Positions 1 through 11,740 of a stretch of DNA of 64,000 nucleotides are shown here, piece after piece (position 1 is the first letter of the stretch; each line of letters starts with the position of its first letter). The position numbers were made by a program, and so were the translations under genes. The stretch is taken from assembly GCA_018806985.1 (NCBI GenBank), contig JADANN010000031.1, positions 124,001 to 188,000 of the forward strand. The letters run 5' to 3'. Under the pieces are notes generated by a model. The model saw only the letters and a program-made list of their open reading frames with translations, was not told the DNA's origin and searched no databases. Origin of the DNA: Angiostrongylus vasorum (Eukaryota; Nematoda; Chromadorea; Rhabditida; Metastrongylidae).

Positions 1-175
1 GATACAGATATTTGCAAAACTCCCGGCCCCGGGTGTCTGCGGTGGGATGGAACCCGCTATTACCGCTTTTGAAGGCTAACGTGTTCACCACCACACCATA
101 CGGGTCCTTCGTTTCGCCTTTCTTTCAACCGTGTTTTTAATCTGTACTGTAGATGCTATCAGCAGTCATCCATCA
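1..175. mobile_element. Partial family A (MITE-like) repeat
   Basis: The first 175 bases match the terminal part of the TIR element seen whole at 16042-16310. Shared pieces are the GATATTTGCAAAACTCC-type terminus, the GGTGTCTGCGG block and the GGGTCCTTCGTTTCGCC block. Only one end is present; the copy is cut by the window edge or truncated. No coding capacity is seen. Confidence 0.65.
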
Positions 176-599
176 GAGAGAATGGTAGTAATAGGCAGTA
201 GATTAAAAAGGATAAAAAGTAAGTAATAAAGTAGTAAAGTGATGAAAAAGTGAATCCATCGTGTTTCTTCTTTTCTCATTAGCTCTTTAGTGGCAATGGA
301 GGTTCTGGTTGAACCTGTTGACTTGAAAGTTAGGGCTCATCTGTAGTTGATTTCGAGCCACCTGAAATGCAGCTCGTGGAGTTGTGCTCTTGATGGGAAT
401 AGACCTTAATAGGGAATGAATTTGGGGACGTCCTCCGTACGGAAACTAGGGAAATGGAGTAAGCATTCTTTGTTGTCAACTCTATATCATGACAAAAATA
501 AGTGTCATCTTTGAAGACGAAGACGTCGAATTGTTAGTCGAGTAAAGATTATTTATCAACATGGAATGAGCTTATCAAATAACGTATACATGTTGCTTG

Positions 600-830
600 G
601 TCTCATCTTTATTCAACACAGCTGGTAACGGAACATTATATTTGGGATAGTCTCGACAGCACTTCTTCAAAGTGGTTCTTTTTTAAGCTATCAGAAATTA
701 TATCCTTCAGTATCGTCGTAATACCTTTTTTTTTCTTTGGCATCTTCTGCACTATCGCAGTTCGATCAAGCCAAAGTTTCCTTCTATTCTCGGAAAAACT
801 GTTTAGTATGTTAGTAAGAATACAGCCCAT
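600..830 (-). mobile_element. RTE retrotransposon fragment, linker between endonuclease and RT
   Basis: Reading the minus strand gives a degenerate peptide with the RRKLWLDRTA block. It corresponds to RRKLKLDHTA in the better preserved RTE copy near 60.9 kb, in the linker between the endonuclease and reverse transcriptase domains. It is an isolated, non-functional fragment. Confidence 0.5.
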
Positions 831-2514
831 ACTTCAGGGTGAGCGAGTTTCGTAACTTCTATCTGATTTGCTTCCATTCTGGGTCTCGAACTTGCTAACA
901 GACTTTTTAGCATCAAAACGTTCCCTTCATTTCACAAAATCTGGCGGCTGCATGTGGTGAAGATCTGAGAATGCACTAACACAGCAGCTCTAGGTTTCCT
1001 AGAAGAATCGATTCTGTCGGCATTCAGCAGAGCGAGAACCCTCGAGCAGCGCCAGAACGTGAAGGCAAAGTCGGAAAACCATCGTGAAATACAGACATAT
1101 GGAAACGAATGGAATGTAAATCCTGGAGTCTTCAGAGTATATGATGTCGGCTCGTATAAAATCAAGAAGATTTCGGTCTTTTTATTTCTATACTCGTCTC
1201 TTTCGGCTGCCATTCTGTTCTTTTGTTGAAATCTTCGATAATAAATTTGTAGAATTTCGAAAGCAGTTCATTTCAACGATGGAACAATGAAGTTGGTGGT
1301 TATTTCTCAAGATCACACTGGAACACGTTCTATTTGAACTTGTCGGGTACTCAGTGTGTTGAGTAGCAGTTAGTTGGCCACCGATATTTGAGGTGAAGGT
1401 GAGAGGGTTATCTGTGGTCGATATGAGAACAACACATGGATGCTTGACAAAAATCTAACGCAAAATCGATATTTATTAACCCGATGTTTTTTTCTGCTGT
1501 TGATAAAGATAACGACATAAATGATATATCCCTGTTTTCCTATATTGTTGGACCAACACAAGGTTGTTAGCAAAACATTTGTGTGGCCTCTGTGTCTGAG
1601 CACTTCGGCGAATTTGCCTTCTTCAGAGCTGCGTTGATCCGAACCAGTGGTCCTGAGCCGGTCCTTGTCGCGATTTGGGTCTTCGTTATCGCATCGAGTT
1701 AAATCCAGTGGATTGTAGAGCCGCTCAAATGAAGAACCTCATTTGGCAGTACTCATCAACATAGAATGTTTGGTTATCTATTGGCGCAGATCTGTTTTCA
1801 TGATGCCAACAGATAAACATTTCTATAGGAATCTCATGTTGGCTCAGTATTCGCAGGAGATTCCATGTTTCTTTCTTGTTGTTCCTACTCTCCTTTTCGA
1901 AAGTCACGACGTCAGATTAAGTTTAAATATCACCAATTGCTTCACTTTTTTAACATGTTAGACTTCATCTTGCGGTATGAAATAGTTAAGTTGCTGTTTG
2001 GGCAGGTTTTCTACTTGAGTTAGTGAAATGGCCATATGAGGCTTTACAGAGATCTTTACATAAGTTGTCGCTACCACTCGCAGCTTAGGAGAATGTTTTT
2101 CGCTTCCTCGTGATTCCGTTTCTTCGTGAGCTGTGATAATTCTTAATGTACCTGGAAGAAGCTTTTTCCACTCTTTAGCTGGCAGTATTTGCAAAATTAA
2201 ATGTCATTCGGCAGCGGTTAAAATAAGCCCTCCTTCACTTGTGCAATGCAGTACATCGGACATGAATCACTAGCAAGACACGATAATCCAGAGAGGTATG
2301 TAAGACTAGTGACTGCGCTGTTGGCACTACATGTTTTCAGAACAGTGCTATGCCGCTAAGGAGTGTTCCTTAAGTCCTGTCCTACGATCAGGTGCTGTAT
2401 ATTATCTTGAACTCTTGGTCATCTACTCAGTCTCTATCTCTTCTGCAGTCATATCCAATGATCCAAATCAAAATCATATTAAGTTGAAGTCTTGTCTAAT
2501 ATTTCATTTTGAAG
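831..2514. other. No gene recognised upstream of the first CHID1 exon found
   Basis: I looked here for the upstream CHID1 exons, which should carry the signal peptide and the first beta strands of the GH18 barrel, and found no convincing match. The stretch may be intron or 5' flank. Confidence 0.4.
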
Positions 2515-2682
2515 GAGACATTCATTCTAGAATGGATGGAGGAGGTACGTAAGAATAATAGTTATGTGAAGATTGTACCTCGTGTGCTGTTCGATGATTG
2601 GTCACCTGATCATATCAATCAGTTTATTCAACATGAGGCATGGATGAATCGCTGTCTAGGAGATCTGATTAATCTTCTTACA
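2515..2682 (+). CDS. CHID1: CHID1 exon encoding the KIVPRVLFDDW strand
   Basis: The exon encodes WMEEVRKNNSYVKIVPRVLF, DDWSPDHINQF and onward, matching the vertebrate CHID1 stretch with HIVPRLLFEDW. It ends in phase 0 at a strong donor (ACA then GTGAGT at 2683). The 5' boundary is uncertain: AG acceptors end at 2514 and 2530; 2515 keeps phase 0. Confidence 0.8.
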
Positions 2683-5600
2683 GTGAGTGATTCTTTTTTA
2701 CTTGCATTTAAAAGACTTAAATGGACAAAAAATATCCGGGGAGAATTTTTGGGGGAGTAGAACGTCACCTATCGAATAAATTCTTTTTCAAAGTGAGCTT
2801 CGTTGTACAACATAATCGGATACTTGAATGGCTCATCTTCAGTGGTTGTGCGACTACCAGCAAATTTTCCATTTCTTGCGCAATCATCGTCCATGGTGGT
2901 GGTCTTCTTCGAACATGGTGACGTCTGCGATGCTCATTCCCTGATCCTGAAATCGTTGCCACCTACGAGTGCAGAAGGTTTACGTTAGCCAAGAATACGT
3001 AACTCCATTGTTTGGGTGGTTTTCCGACAGGACGCGTTCATCCTGCTGGAGTTCACTCGAATGTCCTTTTTGTCTATCTTTCACTTTCTGTCCTTAGTTT
3101 CGTACTCTGTGTCTCTCTACCGGTGAATATTCTGTATCCCGAGGATGGGACAAGTTTCGAAGATTTGATCTGCGCATTCCCTCTAGGCGTGAGTGCGGAT
3201 TAAATTTCAGAAGATATCGTTTAAGTGCTCTGTGTGAGCTGAGAAGTTCCTTAACGTGAAGTATCAGTCCCCGTTTCTGCTGTATAACAGAGCTGTGGGA
3301 GGACTGTTGAATCGAAAAGGTGAGCGCGGAGTTTCGAGTCGGTTACTTGGTCTATGACTTTTTTGAGTGACCCGAATACGGCCTATGCTGCTCTGCTTCT
3401 TCTAACTAATTCCTCTTTTATATTGTTTTCTATGTTCAGTGAACGTCCAAAGTACAGGTACAAGATGGGTCCTGTAACTAGAGAACCATCCAGTTTGATT
3501 TGTTCACCTTGACACCATTGCTTCTTCTTGAAGAGCTCTTTACCCTACTTATGCTCAGTCCAAATTTTTTTTCGTTTTTGCTTCATTGGTACTCCCCCAA
3601 AAGCGTCGTCCGCGAAGCGAAGATTTGATAAGAATTTCCCATCAATTCATATGCCCTTCTCATCCCATTCGAGTGATCTCATTATACAATACAGTGGGGG
3701 CACTAAACAGCTTAGGCGATATTGTGTCGCCCTTGCCGAATCTCTCTTCCTGTTAGCATGCTGAGAGTTCCATATAGAAGCTGTATATTTGAACTGCAGG
3801 TTCGAAAAGAGTCAGCTAGTGTTCCTATTTGAGCCGAGTCCACTCCTTGCCCGACCAGAGCAGAAAGATTCCTATTCGTTTCTGACGCTGTCAGACCCTT
3901 TTCGTAGTCGATATAGGTTAGGACAAAGGGTAGATGGCACTCTCGACAAAGTTCTATGACCCGTTGCAGGGTTTGGATGTGGTCCATGCAACGGAACCAG
4001 TGTTTGATTCCTGAATGCGCAACTGGTTGTGCCTCATTCAAGGTTTTTTGATTTGCGGGGAACAATATACTCTTCGTGAACAGCTTGTAAAATACACTTA
4101 AGAAGCAATTTTAGTGGTAGTTACGAAGATCTTTTTGGCTTCCCTTTTTGGGTAGGATGACATTGCGTGACTTTCTTCACTAGTCTAGAATTTTCTCTTT
4201 CTGCAAGTTAGATGTTATACAGGTTGCGAGGTACTTACTCACTTGGATGGCCCGTCTTCACTGTTTCTTCTGGCCCGCAGCAAAATTTCCATTCATTTCT
4301 TTCTTGCACAATCGTCGTCCGTGGTGGTAGTTTCCTTTGAACATGGTGACTCTGCGATGCCCATTCAGTAATCCTAAAATCGTTGCTATCTAGTAGTGCA
4401 GAAGGTTGAAGTTAGCCACGAACACGTCCGCTTATCGTTTTGGTGGTCTTGCGAGAGAACGCCTGCCATCTCTTTTAGTCCACTCCACTGTTCTTTTCGT
4501 CCATTTGCTATAATGTAACGTTGCAGTAGGATCAAGCTTCAGTGTCTTTTTCTTTCCGACTAACTCCTTAGTATCAATGACGATGCGGTCTGAACTTCTT
4601 GTTTGAAGAACTGAGACGAGTTCGGCGCAAACCTTGAGTCTTTCGACATGCAGCGTGTAGTCCTTAGTCAGCTGTTCGTTTATCTACCAGTCATATGAGG
4701 AGAAATTTTGTTGAGAATATTGTCTTATACGACTTGTTTCATTTTTTCTTGGACGGTGACAACAGTTGTTTTCCAATTTTATGGCTGAATCAAATCTCCA
4801 TACAGAAAAGGTGGTGAACGGATGCATTACAGAATCCTGGTAACGCTGAGGTGTCAAAGAGGCACTACTATTTTCTGTACCTGAGAATATGATCGGTCTT
4901 TGCATAGGTCGCGCCGTTAAAAGACACCCATGTTCATCTGCGAACGTCTGTCTTCTCGAAAAATGAAGTCTCATGGGAGAGACTTGGTCCTGTAAGACGG
5001 TTTACATTCTCATTTCGTCCTTCTATACCCCATTTTCCTATCCTGTACTCATTTTCATTGCACGTTCCTAATCAGGCGTTAAAGTTTCCAACAACGAATT
5101 TTCTGAAGGAGATATCTCGTGGTGAATTATTTCCTCCAAGTGGTTGTGCAACGTATCCAGTTCGCTCTCATCAGATGTACAGGTTGGTGAGTAAAAGTTG
5201 ATGATACTAGCTTCTTTTGACGTGAAAGGTGGAGACAAAGGATGACCATGCGTGATGATTAGTTTGCATATGACGGGACTAGATACGAAACCGATAAAGC
5301 CATTGCTTCCGAAATTTCGCAACGAAAATTTCCGTCCACGAATGACGAGGGATCCGTCATCGAACTGGTGTATGTCGGTGTTTCTGCCTTTTCTCTCCTG
5401 TAAGGTTATTACATGAATTTTGATGCGACAAAGGGACTCAAGAACAGCGTAAAGATCGACATCGAAGGAGCAGCCTTTATGACCTGTCGTGGGCGCGCTC
5501 GTTCTGATCGCTCTCTCGTGACGTCCTGTGCAATCCGAGATTTTAACAGCCCAGTTTCTGGGGTACTGAGGTTGAAAAGGTAGATTGCATGTTTAACTAT

Positions 5601-5928
5601 TGTGATTCCCTGGAGTCTCGAGGTTAGGCTAGCTGGAGCCTTCCTCAAGTCGTCACCCATAACGGGCAGTAGTCGCCATTGTGGATCAGAGGGAGATTTG
5701 CCACCATGCGACTAGTTTGATACTAGGACGGTGGTCGATACTGATATTCGTCTACTCATAGCTGGCTCTCCTAATGGAAACATTGGTCTCGTTCTGAGCA
5801 TGGGTATCCTGCCGACGGTATGAATCTCTTGCTTTATATCACTGACGCGTAGGGACACCGTGAGGCACTAAATCTTTGAGAGAACCTTTAACAAATGTAA
5901 CCAATAAAACGGTAACCGTTGGTGCTAA

Positions 5929-5990
<62 letters not shown>

Positions 5991-8900
5991 AATCGGTTTA
6001 GTAATAGTAGTGTAAGAAACTGTTCTAATTTAAAAGTGGGGAATGAATGTAAATATATACTATTCCTGCAAACTTTATAAAGTTCAGATTTTAGCGCAGT
6101 CATTTCGATGGTGCGGTGATAGAGTTTTGGTCAAAGGTTATGATTCATACTCGAGGGGAAGCCGTAAAGTAAGTGCCTCTTTGTGGTCTTTATGCTTCTT
6201 TTCGAATATTTCTAGCTTTGATAAAAATATTAATGCTACACCTATAACTGATTTTGTGCACATCCTTATCGCGGTTCCACAACACCTTCTGCTGTTTTCT
6301 TCAGCGGTATTCGTTAAGAAATCTGGTCTGTGGGTCGGTGGTTTTCATTGTGCATGCTTAACAGCCCATAAGATTCAGTCACTAATAACTGTTGTCCAGT
6401 CGATGTCCTCAAGACACATCGTTTGTCTCACCCACTTGGTTTTTGACATATATGGCAGATACAGAAGGGCGCGTGTAGTGCAGTGGTCAGAGGCGCCCTG
6501 ACATACCCATGGGATCGATCCCCGCGTCCAAGGCTCACCAAGCGCTCCATTCCCTAGGCCACCGCGAGTAAAGGTCAGATATGCATTCGATCGCCTCCAA
6601 CGATGCTTAGTGAAGTCGAATCCATGGCGCATCCCTCAGAGATTGATCAACATCGAGAGCTTTAACCTTTCATCCTTTTATGGCAGATATGGCAGCGTCT
6701 CTTGTAGATCGAGACCTGGAAGAGGTGGATATGGTTGGGTGTTCTTTGTCTTTTGACTACTTCCTCGGTATTATTGTAGGCTTGCTAGATCGACTGATTC
6801 CTGCCGCATAACTCTGGAGCTAAGTTATGTACCTTTGTTGACCTGTTCACCTGAGCATAAATGTCGAGAGCATTTGAAGATATTTCATTCTATAGAGTGC
6901 GAGTAAGAGTTCTTCTCCAATAAAGGTCTTTTTTTCTGGAGCTCCAACTTAAGACTTACGTTTTCAGCTGTTTATATCGGTCAGCTTTCGTTCCAGTTGG
7001 GTAATGCTTGGTGTTTGAAGAGCGATATCGTTAGCAGAACGAAAATGATTTAATTAGTGCCCATCGAATTTCAATTCCCTGTTATCCCGTTTCAGTTTTC
7101 GCTTGACGTTCTCAAGAATGATCTCACTTATAAGAAGGTGGTGTTGTTTCCGCAGACATTTCTCCCTCCATGGTTGGATGATGACGAAATTCTCTTTGTT
7201 AAGTTGCATCATGGCTCGTTTTTTGCCTTTGAGAAGCGAAATTTTTGCATATTGAACACTGGCACCTTGGTAGTATGTGTATATAACAAAAGCAGGCAGT
7301 GCTTCAAGATACCGTTCTTTACAACCTCACCATATCTGCGGAGTATTTCTATATATGATGCTGCGAAACCTGCGAAATATGGTAGAGATTTACGTCCTAG
7401 CAGGGTCTACCAACCTCAGGAACCTTTTGACGTACCCATCCGGAATTCTCCGTAGCAGCGAACTTCTTCCATGCAAAGAATCTGGCGAACTCATGCTCTT
7501 CACGTCTCGTGTGCGACTGCAGTGTGCGTCGGCTACAGGTGGAATTTACTGCTACATTTACTCGATTAGTGGGACCATAGGTGATATGTGGAGAAGGTAT
7601 ATGTCACTCTAATACAACAGAGTCAGGAAGCCTTGAATGCATCGGTTTGCTTCTTCGGTTCTGATCCATATTTTCGAATCAAGAAGATTTGGTATGAAGA
7701 TGTTTTAATTAACATCCTGAGTGCAATTTGCCGTTTCTGATCATTGCTACATGAGCCACTCTGCATAAATTTTCGTGCCTTTATAGTGGAAATTAAATTA
7801 AGAGTTTTGTTGTTGGATTGCTGCATGTTTTCTTACTCTATCGAGGAGAATATTCAGCGTTTTTGTTCATTTGTTTATTCATATTATACCGACTTCACAT
7901 ATTACGCGGACCGCAGTTTCGTTGGATTGGGTCTATCATCCATAAAGGTCTCCGTGTTCTCGAGTGGAACTGGCTACACTTAATGGTTTTGCCTTCCGCA
8001 TGAATGTCATGGAATGCTGGTCCAGTAAACTCTCTGAAATTCTGGGATAGCTGTGCTAGAGCGCTCCTTGGATCCTCATTATAGGTGGTCAGTAGCTGTT
8101 TTGTGTCTGAAGGAGTTCGTATAAATCTGCAGATATCGGAGGGATGGGAGCTTTTTTGACCTGCATAAGGTCGAACCACTGGGTATGATGGGTGTACTGC
8201 ACGTTCTCGCTAAACATGCATTCCGTGTCGATATTTAACCCGTTCCACTTGGGTGCCTTTATTCATGCTGGTCCAACCGATTACGCGCGGTTTTTCGTCG
8301 GCTGCGGACTTTCTGGTTTTTTGAAAATAAAAAATCTTTTTCTCAAGAAATACAGGTCTTGAGAGATTACGAAAATGACAGAGTTGTAAAAGAGACTTTG
8401 GTCTATCGTTCTGAAAGTATGGTTCATATGTATTCTACTATTTATTATGTGTCGTTTTGGTCCATATTTGAAAATGCATTGCTACTGGCATTTGGAAGTA
8501 TTTTGCAGTTTATTTTAAGCCTATTTAATCATTTTCGTATCCACACATTCTGTGAAATAACCATAGCGATTGAAATGAGGTAACAATCAATTGTTGGTTA
8601 GATTGCAGGCCAATGAACTCTCTCGAAAAAGAGTTTTTCGTGTTTCATTAAGTGTAGAGAATAGTTTTTCCGGTCTCACCTCACAGACTCCAATCTTCCT
8701 TTGGTTATCTAACAAATGAATATGCATAGCGTGGTAAAGAAACTGTGGAACTCACTAAACTGGATGCGGTTTCCGTACGGTCGTTTGGTCCAAACCGTAG
8801 TGAGCTCTGTGATGTCCATACGAGACGTTATGAGTTAAAAATTTCAACCAAAAAACGCATCAAGGTAACTGTTTTGGCTTTAAGTCAGGCTATAAAGAGT

Positions 8901-11740
8901 CATGGGTTAACAACGTATTTTGAGAAGTGGGAATATGACAGTTTGTCAAGATGTTCATCTGCGCAGCTTTGTGCAGTTCGCTGAAGGTCTTTCCGCCATT
9001 TATTGCTGTACCGTTCTAGTTTGCTCGTCGAAATGATGAATTCTTGGGGATCGACTTTCCATAAGCGAAATATGCAATTCATCTTAGCCGTTGGTCCTGC
9101 ACTCAATCCAAAAAATCAAATAACAAGAATGCTAACTACGTCACATCTTTACGCATTGGCCGAAAATGTCGACTATATACAGGTGCTCGAGTCCTCCTTC
9201 TTTAATGAATACATTAAATTCCCATTTCATTTTATTTTTCTAGCTATGCGCCAAAGTTGGGTTTTCGACCACATGATAATTTCTCGATCAACAGAGTAAT
9301 TGAGGAGTTTAGAATCTTATGGATTTATAGAAAAAGCATTGCTGTATTACATCAACCCCAAACATAATTTTAATACTGTGTGCCTTCAGATCTAAATGTG
9401 TTTTTAATAGAGCCTTCTAAAATTCGATAGCGAGGTGTTACGTTTCTGAAATTTCGTACGAAAGGGATGCAGATGCTAACATAAACATTATAGTGGGAGG
9501 AGGGGGACAACAGCTTGCCCTGTTAGCTAGTTTCGCTTGTTCATTTGCTTGATCTTCGAAATGTGAGCCTTGATGCGGCAAGGTGAGTAAAAATATGTCA
9601 TGGGCACCAGGAAATGGAAATTTCAACGTTATAATGAGAGTGAGAGAGAGAGCGACAGAGAGAGCGAGAGAGCGTCCATCCTTGATGCAAATATTTGTAG
9701 TAGATTATTTTTAATATCGGTAGTTTGTTTTCTCTCCTCGTTTGAATTCGGAATATAACGAGATAGTCAATTTTGACACTTGAACACGGCCCCCTCTTGA
9801 CTCGTTGTGCGGGCGCTAGCATATTCTCCATTTTTCCTAGATTTGCTGGCTAAGCCTTTGTGGATCCCTGGAATCCCGAGGTCAGCCTGGCCAAAGTCTG
9901 CCCCAGGTCGTCACCACTACAGGTAGTCACCTCCCTTGTGGATCAGAGAGAGATTTGCCACCATACGATTTTCATACCAGGTCGGTGGTGGATCTTGGTT
10001 TTGGTTTACTCTTAGCTAGGGTGCCTGGTGGAAACGCCTTACCATTTCTCAGCCTGGGAGACCCTGCCAGGGGGATCCGTTGTACAATCTCCGTCTTGAT
10101 GGTTGAATCCACCCGCTGTACATTGTAGTCCGACACCCAGGAATCTCCCAGCCACAATGAGGCGGCAAACCGTTGAGAGGTATTTTTATTTCTAATACCT
10201 ATTCCTGCATTTAATAAAATTTGCTTGGAGCTGAGATATGTTGGTTCCAAGTTCGAAGCGGCTATTATTTTCACATGTTGTTGATTCCTCTGAAGGTTAC
10301 GTCGTTGCGAATGTGCTAATGATCAATACGTACTGCTTCCTCGCTATCTCTAATCTGCCAGTGTTGAATATGTGAGGGTTTTTTTTTAAACATAAATGGG
10401 GATAAAATGAGATTGAGTGAATGTCCCTATGTTTTCCTTTTGTTATAGTGGTAAGGGATTAGTTTATTTCATATTCGAAATGCACTTTTATAGGAAGTAG
10501 AGATACGACTGACTTGTACGAGAAAATTACTATGTTTAGCTAAGGTTCAATGCTTTGTAGAAATTTGCATATCTGAATCTAGTTCCTCGATAGTGCATTT
10601 TTAATTACAGAAATGTATTAAATTGATATTACCTCCTACTTCCAGCTGTTATCTCCATAATGACTTTTCCGTCAGTTTTTTGCAGATGATGACTTACGAT
10701 TTTCCTTCCACAAGTCCTTCGGGGGTGGCTCCATACGACTGGGTTGAACAGAATGTCAACTCGCTTTTAGATCGAGCACCACCGGGCTTGGCCATCCATT
10801 TGATGCTTGGTTTAAACCATTACGGTTATGAATACACCAGTGATGGGATGCAGGCGGTTAATTTTGATCAATACTTGAAAAAATTGAGGCAAGCGGACAA
10901 CAAGCTGGAGTGGGATGATAACGCGAAAGAACACGTTCTTGTTACATTGTAAGCTTCATTTATATTCATATCCATGTGAAGACTTTTTATGAGGAAAAAA
11001 ATCGTAAAAAGTGTTGACGTCCGAATTGTCATTTCTGCATTTTCTGTTCATGGGTGTCGAACTGCGACCTAAGGTTCTTCTTCCTCCAGGATCATGTAAG
11101 CTAGAGGGAGTTGAACGCTACTACATGGAAGCCCAGTTAAGTCATTGCAAGGAGTTTCTATATCATCATGGAAGTAACTCATTTACAAAGCAGCCAATCT
11201 CCATCCAATCCACGTGTACCGGTGATTATGGTGATAACTTGAGGTGGTGTTGATACTCGCACAATTCAATCGTAAGTGGTCCACAGAACCAGCATGGGCT
11301 ACCTATGCTGCTCTATCCTCACTACTTGCTCACAGCAAACCTCTTTCCGTTGTTTGTCCAGCGCCGATTGAAATGTTTCACTTATTCAAGAACGATTTGG
11401 GAGTCGCTAACGCTTAGTGAGGATCTATTATAGCGCTTCTCTCTTGAAGAATGCTGTAACGAGATCTGCTCCAAAGATATGATGTGTGCAGTCATTCATA
11501 TGCGAACACTCAGTGTCTCTTAAGGATTGTTGAGTGTGCTGTAGATCACTGTTGAATAAATTGTATTTTTAGTTTTCTGTTCCCTGTGTTTTGCAATGTC
11601 ATGTTTTCAGTGACTCGAAGATCTACTATCCGTCGTTGACGTCGATTGAAATGCGCTTGAATATCGCCCGCAAATACGGCGTAGGTGTTGGAATTTGGGA
11701 CTTCGGTCAAGGATTAAACTACTTCACTCAACTTCTGTGA
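2515..11740 (+). CDS. CHID1: Chitinase domain-containing protein 1 homologue (GH18 chitinase-like), 3' five exons
   Basis: This is a GH18-fold, chitinase-like protein of the CHID1/SI-CLP family, known in vertebrates as a secreted/lysosomal saccharide-binding lectin. Five exons are supported: 2515-2682, 8889-8944, 9020-9182, 10686-10948 and 11611-11740 (TGA at 11738-11740). Phases agree at every junction (0, 2, 0, 2). Diagnostic blocks in order are KIVPRVLFDDW, FEKWEYDS (the family's E-x-W strand), ILAVGPAL, MMTYDFPSTSPSG, LMLGLNHYGYEY and the C-terminal GVGVGIWDFGQGLNYF. The end matches the family's normal C terminus. N-terminal exons are not visible. The first intron shown is 6.2 kb and packed with RTE, SINE-like and AT repeats; the others are 75 bp, 1.5 kb and 0.7 kb. 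The gene converges on ncs-1. The identity is secure for the last three exons and less so for 8889-8944. Confidence 0.85.
2790..4228 (-). mobile_element. Degenerate RTE retrotransposon, 3' half (RT domain to tail)
   Basis: This RTE copy lies antisense in the CHID1 intron. Reading minus, 4065-3712 gives RT blocks around CMDHIQTLQRVIELCRE, LTYIDYEKGL and ALVGQGVD. Frames shift further on, and the C-terminal part (about 3500-3200) aligns with 59480-59700 of the other element. The 3' tail lies near 2960-2790 with the PPPWTMIAQE block. The expected QGDTISP motif is eroded. It is truncated in the linker near 4228 and is not functional. Confidence 0.75.
4229..5400 (-). mobile_element. Second degenerate RTE fragment: 3' tail joined to linker and endonuclease
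   Basis: A second RTE copy abuts the first. Its 3' tail (4229-4520, beginning with the shared tail ACTTGGATGG in plus orientation) is followed directly by linker sequence matching 60900-61100 and by a degenerate AP-endonuclease region. Minus-strand ORF 5322-5068 has IINFYSPTCTSDESELD, the family's YSPT block. The RT domain is missing, so the copy is internally deleted or is a junction of two insertions. Confidence 0.7.
5608..5880 (-). repeat. Family B repeat, degraded copy
   Basis: It shares the GAGATTTGCCACCATGCGACTAG segment (in pieces) and the TAGCTGG...CCTAATGGAAAC segment with better copies at 9836, 26225 and 35545, in the same orientation. It lies within the long CHID1 intron. Confidence 0.6.
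5931..5987. repeat. (AT)n microsatellite
   Basis: Uninterrupted TA dinucleotide run of about 57 bp inside the CHID1 intron. Confidence 0.97.
6465..6672 (+). mobile_element. S1 SINE-like element, tRNA-derived head
   Basis: The head has an A-box-like TAGTGCAGTGG and a B-box-like GGATCGATCCC, as in a tRNA gene. The body that follows recurs across the window (GCCACCGCGAGT, ATGCATTCGATC, GATTGATCAAC). The 3' end is an AGCTTTAACCTTTCATCCTTT-type tail. No tRNA cloverleaf continues past the B box, so this is a SINE-like repeat rather than a tRNA gene. Confidence 0.75.
6673..7989 (+). other. CHID1 intron interior, nothing recognised
   Basis: Open frames on the + strand at 7057-7455 and 7277-7612 overlap in different frames. 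They show no recognisable domain and no splice agreement with the CHID1 exons, so I treat this as intron. Confidence 0.5.
7990..8185 (-). repeat. Family C SINE-like fragment
   Basis: The reverse complement contains the GACCAGCATTCCATGACATTC segment (read in pieces) and the AGCACAGCTATCCCAGAATT block, which match the copies at 17232 and 33637. The tRNA-like head is not evident. Confidence 0.6.
8889..8944 (+). CDS. CHID1: CHID1 short exon encoding the family E-x-W strand
   Basis: This 56 bp exon starts after TTTAAGTCAG (phase 0, matching the previous donor) and ends at a GTCAAG donor (phase 2, matching the next acceptor). The peptide AIKSHGLTTYFEKWEYDS aligns with vertebrate AKNQHFDGFVVEVW. 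The glutamate and tryptophan are kept, while the FDG of vertebrates is replaced. The match is short and the donor weak, so confidence is moderate. Confidence 0.55.
9020..9182 (+). CDS. CHID1: CHID1 exon encoding the ILAVGPAL strand
   Basis: It follows a TTCTAG acceptor, encodes LLVEMMNSWGSTFHKRNMQF, ILAVGPALNPKN and LYALAENVDYIQ, and ends in phase 0 before GTGCTC. It fits the vertebrate LLALLVIPPAI / LAPVLDGFSL region immediately before the MTYD strand. Confidence 0.85.
9836..10205 (-). repeat. Family B repeat copy
   Basis: It carries CCTGGCCAAAGTCTGCCCCAG, GAGAGATTTGCCACCATACG and ACCAGGTCGGTGGTGGATC, shared with copies at 26225 and 35545. It lies in the third CHID1 intron shown. The 3' tail shared with RTE is not clear in this copy. 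Confidence 0.8.
10686..10948 (+). CDS. CHID1: CHID1 exon encoding MMTYDF and the LGLNHYGYEY strand
   Basis: It follows TTTTTTGCAG, opens with MMTYDFPSTSPSGVAPYDWV (MTYDY in vertebrates, a beta strand of the GH18 barrel), continues with HLMLGLNHYGYEYTSDGMQA and ends with EHVLVT before GTAAGC. Phase 2 at the donor matches the final exon. Confidence 0.93.
11611..11740 (+). CDS. CHID1: CHID1 terminal exon
   Basis: It follows ATGTTTTCAG, encodes DSKIYYPSLTSIEMRLNIAR and GVGVGIWDFGQGLNYFTQLL, then TGA. Vertebrate CHID1 ends in the same way (GVSIWELGQGLDYFYDLL). Confidence 0.95.

Noticed and set aside
6471..6540. tRNA gene
   Set aside because: A and B box-like motifs are present, but no cloverleaf can be closed and the same segment recurs as the head of S1 elements.
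7895..8179. 94-codon minus-strand open frame with SHPSDICRFIRTPSDTKQ
   Set aside because: It overlaps a family C repeat fragment, and a similar run occurs in the 37156-37506 frame over another copy; treated as repeat-derived.
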